From the NCBI RefSeq assembly GCF_029626175.1, contig NZ_JARUBM010000002.1, forward strand, positions 4,605,001 to 4,669,000: 64,000 nt of DNA, given 5' to 3'. Within the stretch, counting starts at the first letter, position 1; every line of letters starts with the position of its first letter. Origin of the DNA: Micromonospora sp. WMMD1082. Its GTDB lineage: Bacteria; Actinomycetota; Actinomycetes; Mycobacteriales; Micromonosporaceae. Shown in pieces: positions 8,695 through 16,433 of the stretch. Both the position numbers and the translations under genes were made by a program. The notes below the pieces were generated by a model, which saw only the letters and a program-made list of their open reading frames with translations, was not told the origin of the DNA and did no database searches.

Positions 8695-10044
8695 GTGGAC
8701 CGTCAGCAGGAGTTCGTCCTCCGTACGCTGGAAGAGCGGGACATCCGCTTCGTCCGGCTGTGGTTCACCGACGTGCTCGGCACGCTCAAGAGCGTGTCCG
8801 TCGCCCCCGCCGAGCTGGAGGCCGCCTTCGAGGAGGGTATCGGCTTCGACGGCTCGGCGATCGAGGGTTTCGCCCGGGTGTTCGAGTCGGACATGGTGGC
8901 CATGCCCGACCCGACGACCTTCCAGGTCTTCCCGTTCGAGGGCGGGGTCAGTGGCGAGAGCGCCCGGATGTTCTGCGACATCCTGCTTCCCGACGGCGGG
9001 CCCTCCTGGGCCGATCCCCGGCACGTGCTGCGCCGGGCGCTGTCCCGGGCGGCGGAGAAGGGCTTCACCTTCTACACCCACCCCGAGATCGAGTTCTTCC
9101 TGCTGGAGAACGGGCCGCTGGACGGCACGGTGCCGGTGCCGGTGGACACCGGCGGCTACTTCGAGCACACCACCCACGCGGTGGCGCGGGACTTCCGCCG
9201 GCAGGCGGTGCTGTCGCTGGAGCGGATCGGCATCTCGGTGGAGTTCAGCCACCACGAGGTCGCCCCCGGCCAGCAGGAGATCGACCTGCGCTACGCCGAC
9301 GCGCTGACCACCGCCGACAACATCATGACCTTCCGGCACGTGGTCAAGGAGGTGGCGCTCTCCACCGGTGTGCAGGCCACCTTCATGCCGAAGCCCTTCA
9401 CCGACCAGCCGGGCAGCGGGATGCACACCCACCTGTCGCTGTTCGAGGGGGAGCGCAACGCGTTCCACGACGCCGGCGACCCGATGAAGCTCTCCAAGGT
9501 GGCCCGGGCGTTCATCGCCGGCCTGCTGGCCCACGCCCGTGAGTACACCGCGGTCACCAACCAGTGGGTGAACTCGTACAAGCGGCTGTTCCCGCAGGCG
9601 CTGCCGGACCGGGTCACCGAGAGCCCCGCGTACGTCTGCTGGGGTCACCTGAACCGCTCCGCGCTGGTCCGCGTCCCGGCGTACGGCAAGCCGAACTCGG
9701 CCCGGGTGGAGGTCCGCTCGCCCGACTCGGCCGCCAACCCGTACCTCGCCTTCGCGGTGCTGCTCGGCGCCGGGATGAAGGGCATCGAGGAGGGGTACGA
9801 GCTGCCGCCGGGCGCCGAGGACGACGTCTGGTCGCTGACCAGCGCCGAGCGGCGGGCGATGGGGTACGAACCCCTGCCGGAGAACCTCGCCGAGGCGATC
9901 GACGTGATGGCCGGCTCGGAACTGGTCGCCGAGGTGCTCGGGGAGCACGTCTTCGACTTCTTCCTGCGCAACAAGCGTGCCGAGTGGGAGCAGTACCGCC
10001 GCGAGGTCACCCCGTACGAGCGCCAGCGTTACCTGTCGCTCTAG
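8695..10044 (+). CDS. glnA2: Glutamine synthetase family protein, GlnA2 type
   Basis: 449 aa. GS-I fold with the active-site segments GFDGSAIEGF, FSHHEVAPGQQEIDL (metal ligands), GSGMHTHLSLF and NSYKRLF. GTG 8695 begins VDRQQEFVLRTLEERDIRFV, the start typical of GlnA2; GGAAGG at 8681-8686 is well spaced. The loop that carries the adenylylation tyrosine in GlnA1 reads EDDVWSLTSAERRAMGYEPL here, with no DLYDLPPEE motif, so GlnE control of this paralog is not expected. The mycobacterial homolog is glutamine- or D-isoglutamine-linked, while the Streptomyces GlnA2 has been reported as a gamma-glutamylpolyamine synthetase, so the in vivo substrate is uncertain. Divergent from nadE. Confidence 0.88.
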   Translation: MDRQQEFVLRTLEERDIRFVRLWFTDVLGTLKSVSVAPAELEAAFEEGIGFDGSAIEGFARVFESDMVAMPDPTTFQVFPFEGGVSGESARMFCDILLPDGGPSWADPRHVLRRALSRAAEKGFTFYTHPEIEFFLLENGPLDGTVPVPVDTGGYFEHTTHAVARDFRRQAVLSLERIGISVEFSHHEVAPGQQEIDLRYADALTTADNIMTFRHVVKEVALSTGVQATFMPKPFTDQPGSGMHTHLSLFEGERNAFHDAGDPMKLSKVARAFIAGLLAHAREYTAVTNQWVNSYKRLFPQALPDRVTESPAYVCWGHLNRSALVRVPAYGKPNSARVEVRSPDSAANPYLAFAVLLGAGMKGIEEGYELPPGAEDDVWSLTSAERRAMGYEPLPENLAEAIDVMAGSELVAEVLGEHVFDFFLRNKRAEWEQYRREVTPYERQRYLSL

Positions 10045-10187
10045 GGCCTGTGTCGAGGTCCCTGGCCGCCGGGCGGCGGGGCTGCGACGACGGCCCGGCC
10101 GGGCTGCCGGGCATTGCGCGGTCCCGCTATCGTCTCGATCACCGTGCCGGCGCCCCGTCGGCCGAGGAGTGGTCGGGGAGGCAGTCG

Positions 10188-10613
10188 GTGCTGGAGGACC
10201 TGCTCAGCGGAGCGTGGCAGAGCGTGGTGTTCGGGGTGGTCGGTGTCGGCCTGATGGCCGCCGGCTTCGTCGTGGTCGACCTGCTCACGCCCGGCAAGCT
10301 GCGGGACTTGATCTGGGTACGCCGCAACGCCAACGCCGGCCTGCTGCTCGCCGCCAACCAGCTCGGCGTCGCCGGGATCGTGTTCACCGCGATCCTGACC
10401 AGCTACCACGACTTCGCCAAGGGGCTGGCCTCGACGGTGCTCTTCGGGCTGATCGGCCTGGGCATCATGGCGCTGGCCTTCTTCGTGCTGGACCTGCTCA
10501 CCCCGGGCAAGCTCGGTGAGGTCATCTGCTCCGAGGAGCCGCACCCCGTGGCCCGGGTCAGCGCCGCCAGCCACTTCGGCGCCGCGCTGATCGTCTGCGC
10601 CTGCATCGCCTGA
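10188..10613 (+). CDS. DUF350 family membrane protein
   Basis: 141 aa with four predicted transmembrane helices arranged as two homologous halves; each half ends in a near-identical motif (VVDLLTPGKL at about residue 30 and VLDLLTPGKL at about 105). This internal duplication is characteristic of DUF350/YjfL proteins, whose function is unknown; some lie with polyamine or potassium genes in other bacteria. GTG 10188 has GGGGAGG at 10175-10181. It follows glnA2 by 143 bases on the same strand and ends before a palindrome, so it may be transcribed with glnA2 or alone. Confidence 0.75.
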   Translation: MLEDLLSGAWQSVVFGVVGVGLMAAGFVVVDLLTPGKLRDLIWVRRNANAGLLLAANQLGVAGIVFTAILTSYHDFAKGLASTVLFGLIGLGIMALAFFVLDLLTPGKLGEVICSEEPHPVARVSAASHFGAALIVCACIA

Positions 10614-10667
10614 CGGCCCCCCGACTCGTCACGCCGGACCGGGCGTCGCGGGACGTCCGGCGCACGG

Positions 10668-10752
10668 GCGGACACGCCGGGTTGCGGTGTGTCGGGCCTT
10701 CCCGCGCGGCGGACACCGCGGGTTGCGGTATGTCGTGGCGCGGGAAGGCCCG
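10668..10752. terminator. Palindrome with a nested 27-bp direct repeat between convergent genes
   Basis: A perfect 15-base inverted repeat (CGGGCCTTCCCGCGC at 10693-10707 against 10738-10752) with a 30-base loop can act as a terminator for both convergent genes. A 27-base direct repeat (10668-10694 and 10709-10735, starting GCGGACAC and ending GTCG) overlaps it, so one repeat copy forms most of the loop. The nested arrangement suggests duplication of a small unit. Confidence 0.6.
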
Positions 10753-10771
10753 TCAGGTGGGACTCGGTGCG

Positions 10772-11446
10772 TTACTTGCCGGCGGGCTCGCCGTCGCCGC
10801 CAGGAGCGCCCGCACCGCCTGGGCCGCCCCAGCCGCCGGGGCCGCCGAGGACGCCGGCCTCTACGGCGGCGGTGATCGCGTCGGCCTGCTCCTGGGTGAG
10901 CTTGCCGTCCTCGACCGCCTGGGCGAGCCGCTCGGCCAGCGCCTCCTTGCGCTCCTCGGCGGAGGCGCCCGGCTTGCGGTCGCCGCCGCGGTCCTCGGCG
11001 CCACCGCGACCCCGCTGGCCCTTGTCGTCGCCGCGACCCTGCTGGCCCTCGCGGCCGTCACGACCCTCGCGGCCGTCACGACCCTCGCGGCCGTCACGAC
11101 CCTCAGGGCCGTCACGGCCCGGACCGCGTTCGTCGTCCGGTCGGGCTGCCGACCGGTGCTGCTCGCGGAGCTTCTCCAGCGCCTCGGTCACCTTCTCGGT
11201 GGGTACGCCCAACTCCTCGGCCAGTGCCTCGGCGAACTGCCCGCCGCGACCCGGTCGCTGGCCGTCGGCGCGGCCGTCCTGCTGTTCCTCGCTGCCCGGG
11301 GCGGCACTCGTGCTGGCGCTCGGTGTGGCACTCGGGCTGGCCTTGTCGTCGGCGAACGCCACGGTGGGAGCGGCGATCCCCACGCCGAGCACACCTGCGG
11401 CGGCCAGTCCGGCCAGCAGGTGCTTCTTCGAGATCGTGCGGGACAT
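10772..11446 (-). CDS. Secreted collagen-like repeat protein
   Basis: 224 aa. The N-terminus is a signal peptide (SRTISKKHLLAGLAAAGVLG, with cleavage likely after VAFADD-type residues near 35). A Ser/Ala/Pro/Thr linker follows, then a helical segment EALAEELGVPTEKVTEALEK that recurs in modified form as EALAERLAQAVEDGKLTQEQ near the C-terminus, flanking a charged GREGRD repeat (about residues 105-155). The protein ends in a Gly-rich tail. The two helical segments resemble short helical-hairpin repeats seen in exported actinobacterial proteins. ATG 11446 has GGAGG upstream. The function is unknown; export is well supported. Confidence 0.6.
   Translation of the reverse strand: MSRTISKKHLLAGLAAAGVLGVGIAAPTVAFADDKASPSATPSASTSAAPGSEEQQDGRADGQRPGRGGQFAEALAEELGVPTEKVTEALEKLREQHRSAARPDDERGPGRDGPEGRDGREGRDGREGRDGREGQQGRGDDKGQRGRGGAEDRGGDRKPGASAEERKEALAERLAQAVEDGKLTQEQADAITAAVEAGVLGGPGGWGGPGGAGAPGGDGEPAGK
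11046..11117 (-). repeat. 18-bp in-frame tandem repeat encoding GREGRD units
   Basis: Four consecutive 18-base units, three identical (11046-11063, 11064-11081, 11082-11099; top-strand unit CCCTCGCGGCCGTCACGA) and one variant (11100-11117). On the coding strand this gives alternating Gly-Arg-Glu and Gly-Arg-Asp triplets, a collagen-like Gly-X-Y pattern without proline. Confidence 0.85.
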
Positions 11447-11605
11447 CGGTCCTCCAACTCGTCGGTGATGCAATGACGTCACCGACAGTGACGATCTCGG
11501 CTGGGGGAGACCCATGTCGAAGCTGTCAGCGAGCTGGCAATCCCGGCGGTCGAGCCGGACAACCGGGCCGCTCCCGCCCACACGCACCCGTCGGGCACGC
11601 ACCGT

Positions 11606-12547
11606 TCAGCGGACGGCGGGGGAGACCGTCAGGGTGCCGGTGCCGGCGTCGAGGGTGGCCGGGGTGCCGACCGGGACGGTGAGCTGGCCGGGGCCGTGAC
11701 CGATCGGCAGCCCACCCAGCACCGGCACGCCCAGGTCGCCGAGGCGCTCGGCGAGCACGTCGGCCACGCCGATCTCCCAGCCGTCGGCGCAGTCGGTGAA
11801 CTGCCCCACCGCCACCCCGGCCAGCCCGTCCAGCGCACCGGCACGGCGCAGCTGGGTGAGCATCCGGTCGATCTTGTACGGCGGCTCCTGCACCTCCTCC
11901 AGCAGCAGCACCGCCCCGGTCAGGTCGGGCATGTCCGGGGTGCCGAGCGAGGCGACGACCAGGCAGAGGTTGCCGCCCAGCAGCCGGCCGGCGGCCCGCC
12001 CCGGCACGCGTACGCCGAAGGTCTCCTCGCCCTCGACGGCGCGCACGGTGACCGGCTCGGTGGTGGTCAGCGCCGCGTGCAGGGACTCCGCCGAGGCCAG
12101 CGGGGTGCGCTCGTCCCGCCAGGCGGCACCGGGCCCGTGCACCCCGGCCAGCCGGGCACCGCGCCAGAGCGCCAGCTGCACGGCGGTGATGTCGGAGAAG
12201 CCGGCGACCACCTTCGGGTCGCGGCGCACCGTCGCCATGTCGATCGCGTCCACCACCCGCTGGGCGCCGTAGCCGCCGCGGGTGCAGATCACCCCGCGCA
12301 CCTCCGGATCGGCGAAGGCGGTGTTCAGGTCGGCCGCCCGCAGCGCGTCCGAACCGGCCAGGTAGCCCTGGCGGGCGTAGGCGTGGGGCGCGAGCACCGG
12401 CCGCAGCCCCCAGCCGGTGAGCAGCTCGACGCCCCGGGCCACCCGCTCCGGGCGGGTCGGCCCCGACGGCGACACCAGCATCACCGTGTCGCCGGGGCGC
12501 AGAGCCGGCGGGCGTACGACATCCTCGGGCGCGGTGTGGTCGGACAC
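11606..12547 (-). CDS. S66 family peptidase (LD-carboxypeptidase)
   Basis: 313 aa. LD-carboxypeptidases cleave the terminal D-alanine from muropeptide tetrapeptides during murein recycling; some S66 members instead cleave microcin C-like antibiotics. Signatures are LRPGDTVMLVSPSGP at the N-terminus, ICTRGGYGAQRVVDAID around the nucleophile-elbow region, VVAGFSDITAVQLAL, LLEEVQEPPYKIDRMLTQL, and the C-terminal GLPIGHGPGQLTVPVG with the conserved His. GTG 12547 is supported by a TAGGCT element eight bases upstream. It diverges from the amidotransferase-glnE pair across only 60 bases holding two opposed promoters. Confidence 0.85.
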   Translation of the reverse strand: MSDHTAPEDVVRPPALRPGDTVMLVSPSGPTRPERVARGVELLTGWGLRPVLAPHAYARQGYLAGSDALRAADLNTAFADPEVRGVICTRGGYGAQRVVDAIDMATVRRDPKVVAGFSDITAVQLALWRGARLAGVHGPGAAWRDERTPLASAESLHAALTTTEPVTVRAVEGEETFGVRVPGRAAGRLLGGNLCLVVASLGTPDMPDLTGAVLLLEEVQEPPYKIDRMLTQLRRAGALDGLAGVAVGQFTDCADGWEIGVADVLAERLGDLGVPVLGGLPIGHGPGQLTVPVGTPATLDAGTGTLTVSPAVR

Positions 12548-12555
12548 AGCGGCAG

Positions 12556-12561
12556 AGCCTA
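12556..12561 (-). promoter_or_regulatory. -10 element (TAGGCT) of the S66 peptidase gene, leaderless spacing
   Basis: TAGGCT on the minus strand ends eight bases before GTG 12547, so the transcript would start at or next to the start codon. No ribosome site is visible. Confidence 0.5.
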
Positions 12562-12594
12562 GTCCCGTGCACCGGCCCTGTCGGCCGGACCGGA

Positions 12595-12600
12595 TAGCCT
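12595..12600 (+). promoter_or_regulatory. -10 element (TAGCCT) of the amidotransferase-glnE operon, leaderless spacing
   Basis: TAGCCT is followed by exactly seven bases and GTG 12608. It lies 33 bases from the opposing -10 of the S66 peptidase gene, so the two promoters overlap back to back. Confidence 0.55.
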
Positions 12601-12607
12601 CGACGGC

Positions 12608-13375
12608 GTGGCAACCGCGTTGGTGATCGAGAACGACCCGACCGACGACCCGCGCCGGCTCGGGGAGTGGCTGACCGAGGCCGGGCTGGAGCTGTCGGTG
12701 GTCCGGCCGCACGTGGGCGACGCGCTCCCCGCCGACCTCGACGGGCACGCCGCCCTGGTGGTGCTCGGCGGCGACCAGCACGCCTACCCCCGGGCCGACG
12801 GCGCGCCGGGGGCGCCCTGGTTCCCCGCCGTGGAGGGGCTGCTCCGCAAGGCCGTCCGGCACCGGGTGCCGACCCTGGGCGTCTGTCTGGGCGCGCAGCT
12901 GCTCGCCACCGCCCATGCCGGCACCGTCGAGCGCAGCCCGTCCGGGCCGGAGGTCGGCCCGGCCGTGGTCGGCCGGCGCGACGCCGCCGAGACGGACCTG
13001 CTCTTCCGGTACGTCCCATTGATCCCCGACGTGCTCCAGTGGCACGCCGACGAGATCACCGAGCTGCCCGTCGGCGCCACCCTGCTGGCCGCCTCCACCC
13101 GCTACCCGCACCAGGCGTTCCGCCTCGGCGACCGGGCCTGGGGGCTGCAGTTCCACATCGAGTGCGACACCGCGATGATCGCCGACTGGGCCACCGACTC
13201 GGCGCTCCTGGCCGAGCTGGGCTATGACCCGCAGCTGGTGATCTCCGCTTGCGACGCGGTGATGGTCGACGTCGAGGAGGTCTGGCAGCCGTTCGCCGCC
13301 CGGTTCGCCGCGCTGGCCCTCGGCGAGCTGGACGACACCGGCTCGCGTCGCAGCCTGCCCCTGCTCGGGCACTGA
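12608..13375 (+). CDS. Class I (type 1) glutamine amidotransferase
   Basis: 255 aa. GATase1 fold: the nucleophile Cys lies in TLGVCLGAQLLATAHAG and the catalytic His-Glu pair in GLQFHIECD. Such domains release ammonia from glutamine or hydrolyse gamma-glutamyl amides. No synthetase partner domain is fused, so it is a stand-alone enzyme of the GMP-synthase-like group. Its TGA overlaps the ATG of glnE by one base (TGATG), strong evidence for translational coupling with the regulator of glutamine synthetase. The substrate is unknown; a gamma-glutamyl hydrolase role next to GlnA2-type chemistry is possible. Confidence 0.82.
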   Translation: MATALVIENDPTDDPRRLGEWLTEAGLELSVVRPHVGDALPADLDGHAALVVLGGDQHAYPRADGAPGAPWFPAVEGLLRKAVRHRVPTLGVCLGAQLLATAHAGTVERSPSGPEVGPAVVGRRDAAETDLLFRYVPLIPDVLQWHADEITELPVGATLLAASTRYPHQAFRLGDRAWGLQFHIECDTAMIADWATDSALLAELGYDPQLVISACDAVMVDVEEVWQPFAARFAALALGELDDTGSRRSLPLLGH

Positions 13376-16300
13376 TGGGCCGGCCGACCAGCGCCACGGG
13401 CCGGCTCGCCCGCTTCGGCTTCGGCATCGCCGACGAGGACGCGGGCGCCCGGGCCGCCGACCTGCTCGGGCCGGACGGGCTCGACCTGTGGCGACCGCAG
13501 ACGCAGGAACCCACCGGCGAGCGGGCCCGGGAGCTGCTCACCGCGCTGTCCCGGGCCGCCGACCCGGATCTGGCCCTGCGCCAGCTGCACCGGCTGGTCG
13601 AGGCCGAACGCCGCGCGGTGCACGGGGTGAACGGCGGCGGCGCGTCGTTGGCCGAGGGCTCGGCGGTGCTCGCCGCCCTGCGCGAGGATCCGGGGCTGCG
13701 CCGCCGGCTGATCGCCGTGCTGGGCGCCTCCTCGGCGCTGGGCGATCATCTCGTGGCCAACCCCGACCAGTGGCCGGTGCTGCGCACCGAACCGGACGGG
13801 CTCGCCCCGACCGCCGACGGTCGGTTGGAGCTGACCGGCGGCGGCAACCCGGTCGCGGCGCTGCGTCGGGCGTACCGGCTGGCGCTGTTGCGGATCGCGG
13901 CGGCCGACCTGACCGGCGGGCGCTGCCTGGATCAGACGATGGCCGCGCTGTCGGCGCTGGCCGACGCCACGCTCGCCGCCGCGTACGCGATCGCCCTGGC
14001 CGAGCTGCCCGAGGGCACCCGGGAGCCGCGGCTGGCCGTGGTGGCGATGGGCAAGTGCGGCGGCGGCGAGCTGAACTACGTCTCCGACGTCGATGTGATC
14101 TTCGTGGCCGCCGAGGACGACGACCTGAGCGCGGCGACCACGGTCGCCACCCGGCTGATCCACATCTGTGGGCTGGTCGCCTGGCCGGTCGACGCCGCGC
14201 TGCGCCCCGAGGGCAACCGGGGGCCGCTGGTGCGCACCCTCGCCAGCCACCTGGCGTACTACCGGCGGTGGGCGCGCACCTGGGAGTTCCAGGCGCTGCT
14301 CAAGGCCCGCCCGGCCGCCGGTGACCTGGCGCTCGGCCAGGAGTGGATCGACGCGCTGGCGCCGCTGCTGTGGCAGGCGGCCGAGCGTCCGGAGGCGGTC
14401 GAGGACGTCCGGGCGATGCGGCGGAAGATCATCGACCACATCCCGCCGAAGGAGCTGGAACGCGAGATCAAGCGGGGCCCGGGCGGGCTGCGCGACATCG
14501 AGTTCGCGGTGCAGCTGCTGCAACTGGTGCACGGCCGGGGCGACGAGGCGTTGCGCGCCGCCGGCACCATCCCCGCCCTGCGGGCGCTGGTCACCGGTGG
14601 CTATGTCGGCCGGGCCGACGGGGAGGCCCTGCTGCGCGGGTACCGCTTCCTGCGCGGCATCGAGCACCGCCTGCAACTACAGGGTCTGCGGCGTACCCAC
14701 ACCGTGCCGACCGAGCCGGGCGCGCTGCGCTGGCTCGCCGCCGCGCTCGGCTACACCGCCACCCCCGGGCGCAGCGCTGTCGAGGAGTTCCGCGCCGAGT
14801 GGGTCACCCACGCCACCGAGGTACGCCGGCTGCACGCGAAACTGCTCTACCGGCCGCTGCTGGAGTCGGTGGCCCGGGTGCCGGCCGACGGCCTGCGGCT
14901 GACCCCGGAGGCGGCCCGCAACCGCCTGGAGATCCTCGGCTTCGCCGACCCTGCCGGGGCGCTGCGTCACCTACAGGCCCTCACCGGCGGGGTGAGCCGC
15001 ACCGCCGCCATCCAGCGCACCCTGCTGCCGGTCCTGCTCAGCGAGTTCGCCGACGCCCCCGAGCCCGACCGGGGGCTGCTCAACTACCGCCAGGTCTCCG
15101 ACTCCCTCGGCAGCACCCCGTGGTATCTGCGCCTGCTGCGCGACTCCGGGCCGGTGGCCCGCCGGCTGGCCCGGGTGCTCTCCTCCTCCCGGTACGTCGC
15201 CGACCTGCTGACCCGGGAGCCGGAGGCGCTGCGGCTGCTGGCCGAGGAGAGCGAGCTGAGCCCCCGGCCGCGCGAGGTGCTCTGCGACGGCTTCGCCGCC
15301 GCCGCGGCCCGGCACACCGACCCGGTCGAGGCCACCCGCGCCGTGCGTGCGCTGCGCCGCCGGGAGCTGCTCCGCCTCGCCTGCGCCGACGTGCTCAGCC
15401 GCGCCGGGTCGCTGGCACCCACCCGTCCCGACAGCGGCCGGTCGACCCTCGGCGACATCACCGCGGTCGGCACCGCGCTCTCCGACGTCACCGACGCGAC
15501 CCTCGCCGCCACGCTGCGGACCGCCCGCGCCGCCCAGCCGGCCATGCCCGGACTCACGTTCGCGGTGATCGGGGTGGGTCGGCTCGGCGGGTACGAGTCG
15601 AACTACCTCTCCGACGCCGACGTGCTCTTCGTCTACGAACCGCCGGAGGGGGTCAGCGAGAGCGCCGCCAGCGCGGCCGCGCAGGCCATCGCCGAGGAGC
15701 TGCGCCGGTTGCTGGGCATGCCCGCGCCGGATCCGCCGCTGGGCGTCGACGCCGACCTGCGCCCCGAGGGCCGGCAGGGGCCGCTGGTCCGCAGCCTCGC
15801 CGCGTACCAGCAGTACTACGCCCGCTGGTCGCGGGTGTGGGAGGCACAGGCGCTGCTGCGCGCCCGCTGCGTCTGCGGCGACGCCGACCTGGGCACCCGG
15901 TTCGAGCAGATGGTCGACCCGGTCCGGTACCCACCCCAGGGGCTGACCCGGGAGCAGATCATCGAGATCCGCCGCATCAAGGTGCGGGTGGAGACCGAGC
16001 GGCTGCCCCGGGGCGCCGACCCGGCGACCCACACCAAGCTGGGGCGCGGCGGCCTGGCCGACGTCGAGTGGGCGGTGCAGCTGCTCCAGTTGCGGCACGC
16101 CGGGCAGCACCCGCAGCTGCGCGGCACGCGTACCGTCGACGCCCTCGCCGCCGCCCGTGACGCCGGCCTGGTCGACCCGGCGGACGCCGAGGCGATGGCG
16201 GCCGGCTGGACGCTCGCGGCGCAGGTCCGCAACGCGCTGATGCTGGTCCGTGGTCGCGCCGGTGACCAGCTGCCCCGGCACGGCGTGGAACTGGCGGGCG

Positions 16301-16407
16301 TGGTCCGGCTGCTCGGCCGCGACGACCCGGGCGAGTTCCTCGACGAGTACCTGCGCACCGGCCGCCGCTCCCGCACCGCCACCGAACGCGTCCTGGAGAT
16401 GATGTAA
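13375..16407 (+). CDS. glnE: Bifunctional glutamine synthetase adenylyltransferase/adenylyl-removing enzyme
   Basis: 1010 aa. Adenylylates (inactivates) and deadenylylates GlnA in response to nitrogen status. Two nucleotidyltransferase halves are visible: N-terminal AMGKCGGGELNYVSDVDVIF (about residues 223-242) and C-terminal GVGRLGGYESNYLSDADVLF (about 732-751), each with the GG-N14-DxD pattern. Each is followed by a helical domain with a RxIKxGPGGLRDIE-like segment (KRGPGGLRDIEFAVQLLQL and KLGRGGLADVEWAVQLLQL). ATG 13375 overlaps the amidotransferase stop. The TAA stop at 16405-16407 is inside a small palindromic repeat. Its target GlnA1 is encoded 6 kb away, with unrelated membrane genes between. 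Confidence 0.96.
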   Translation: MGRPTSATGRLARFGFGIADEDAGARAADLLGPDGLDLWRPQTQEPTGERARELLTALSRAADPDLALRQLHRLVEAERRAVHGVNGGGASLAEGSAVLAALREDPGLRRRLIAVLGASSALGDHLVANPDQWPVLRTEPDGLAPTADGRLELTGGGNPVAALRRAYRLALLRIAAADLTGGRCLDQTMAALSALADATLAAAYAIALAELPEGTREPRLAVVAMGKCGGGELNYVSDVDVIFVAAEDDDLSAATTVATRLIHICGLVAWPVDAALRPEGNRGPLVRTLASHLAYYRRWARTWEFQALLKARPAAGDLALGQEWIDALAPLLWQAAERPEAVEDVRAMRRKIIDHIPPKELEREIKRGPGGLRDIEFAVQLLQLVHGRGDEALRAAGTIPALRALVTGGYVGRADGEALLRGYRFLRGIEHRLQLQGLRRTHTVPTEPGALRWLAAALGYTATPGRSAVEEFRAEWVTHATEVRRLHAKLLYRPLLESVARVPADGLRLTPEAARNRLEILGFADPAGALRHLQALTGGVSRTAAIQRTLLPVLLSEFADAPEPDRGLLNYRQVSDSLGSTPWYLRLLRDSGPVARRLARVLSSSRYVADLLTREPEALRLLAEESELSPRPREVLCDGFAAAAARHTDPVEATRAVRALRRRELLRLACADVLSRAGSLAPTRPDSGRSTLGDITAVGTALSDVTDATLAATLRTARAAQPAMPGLTFAVIGVGRLGGYESNYLSDADVLFVYEPPEGVSESAASAAAQAIAEELRRLLGMPAPDPPLGVDADLRPEGRQGPLVRSLAAYQQYYARWSRVWEAQALLRARCVCGDADLGTRFEQMVDPVRYPPQGLTREQIIEIRRIKVRVETERLPRGADPATHTKLGRGGLADVEWAVQLLQLRHAGQHPQLRGTRTVDALAAARDAGLVDPADAEAMAAGWTLAAQVRNALMLVRGRAGDQLPRHGVELAGVVRLLGRDDPGEFLDEYLRTGRRSRTATERVLEMM

Positions 16408-16423
16408 GGAAGGGCCCCTTAAC
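16404..16423. repeat. Short GGGCCCCTT palindromic element at the glnE stop
   Basis: GTAAGGAAGGGCCCCTTAAC is a compact near-palindrome that supplies the glnE stop codon and lies between glnE and the convergent membrane-protein gene. The bases GGGCCCCTT-n-AACGCC resemble the arms of the larger hairpin at 45288-45340, suggesting a dispersed repeat family used as terminators. Confidence 0.5.
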
Positions 16424-16433
16424 GCCGCAGGGA

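Noticed and set aside
12556..13372. The minus-strand frame of the S66 peptidase extended upstream through the amidotransferase gene
   Set aside because: The extension is antisense to a clear class I amidotransferase, and the leaderless GTG at 12547 begins the conserved domain.
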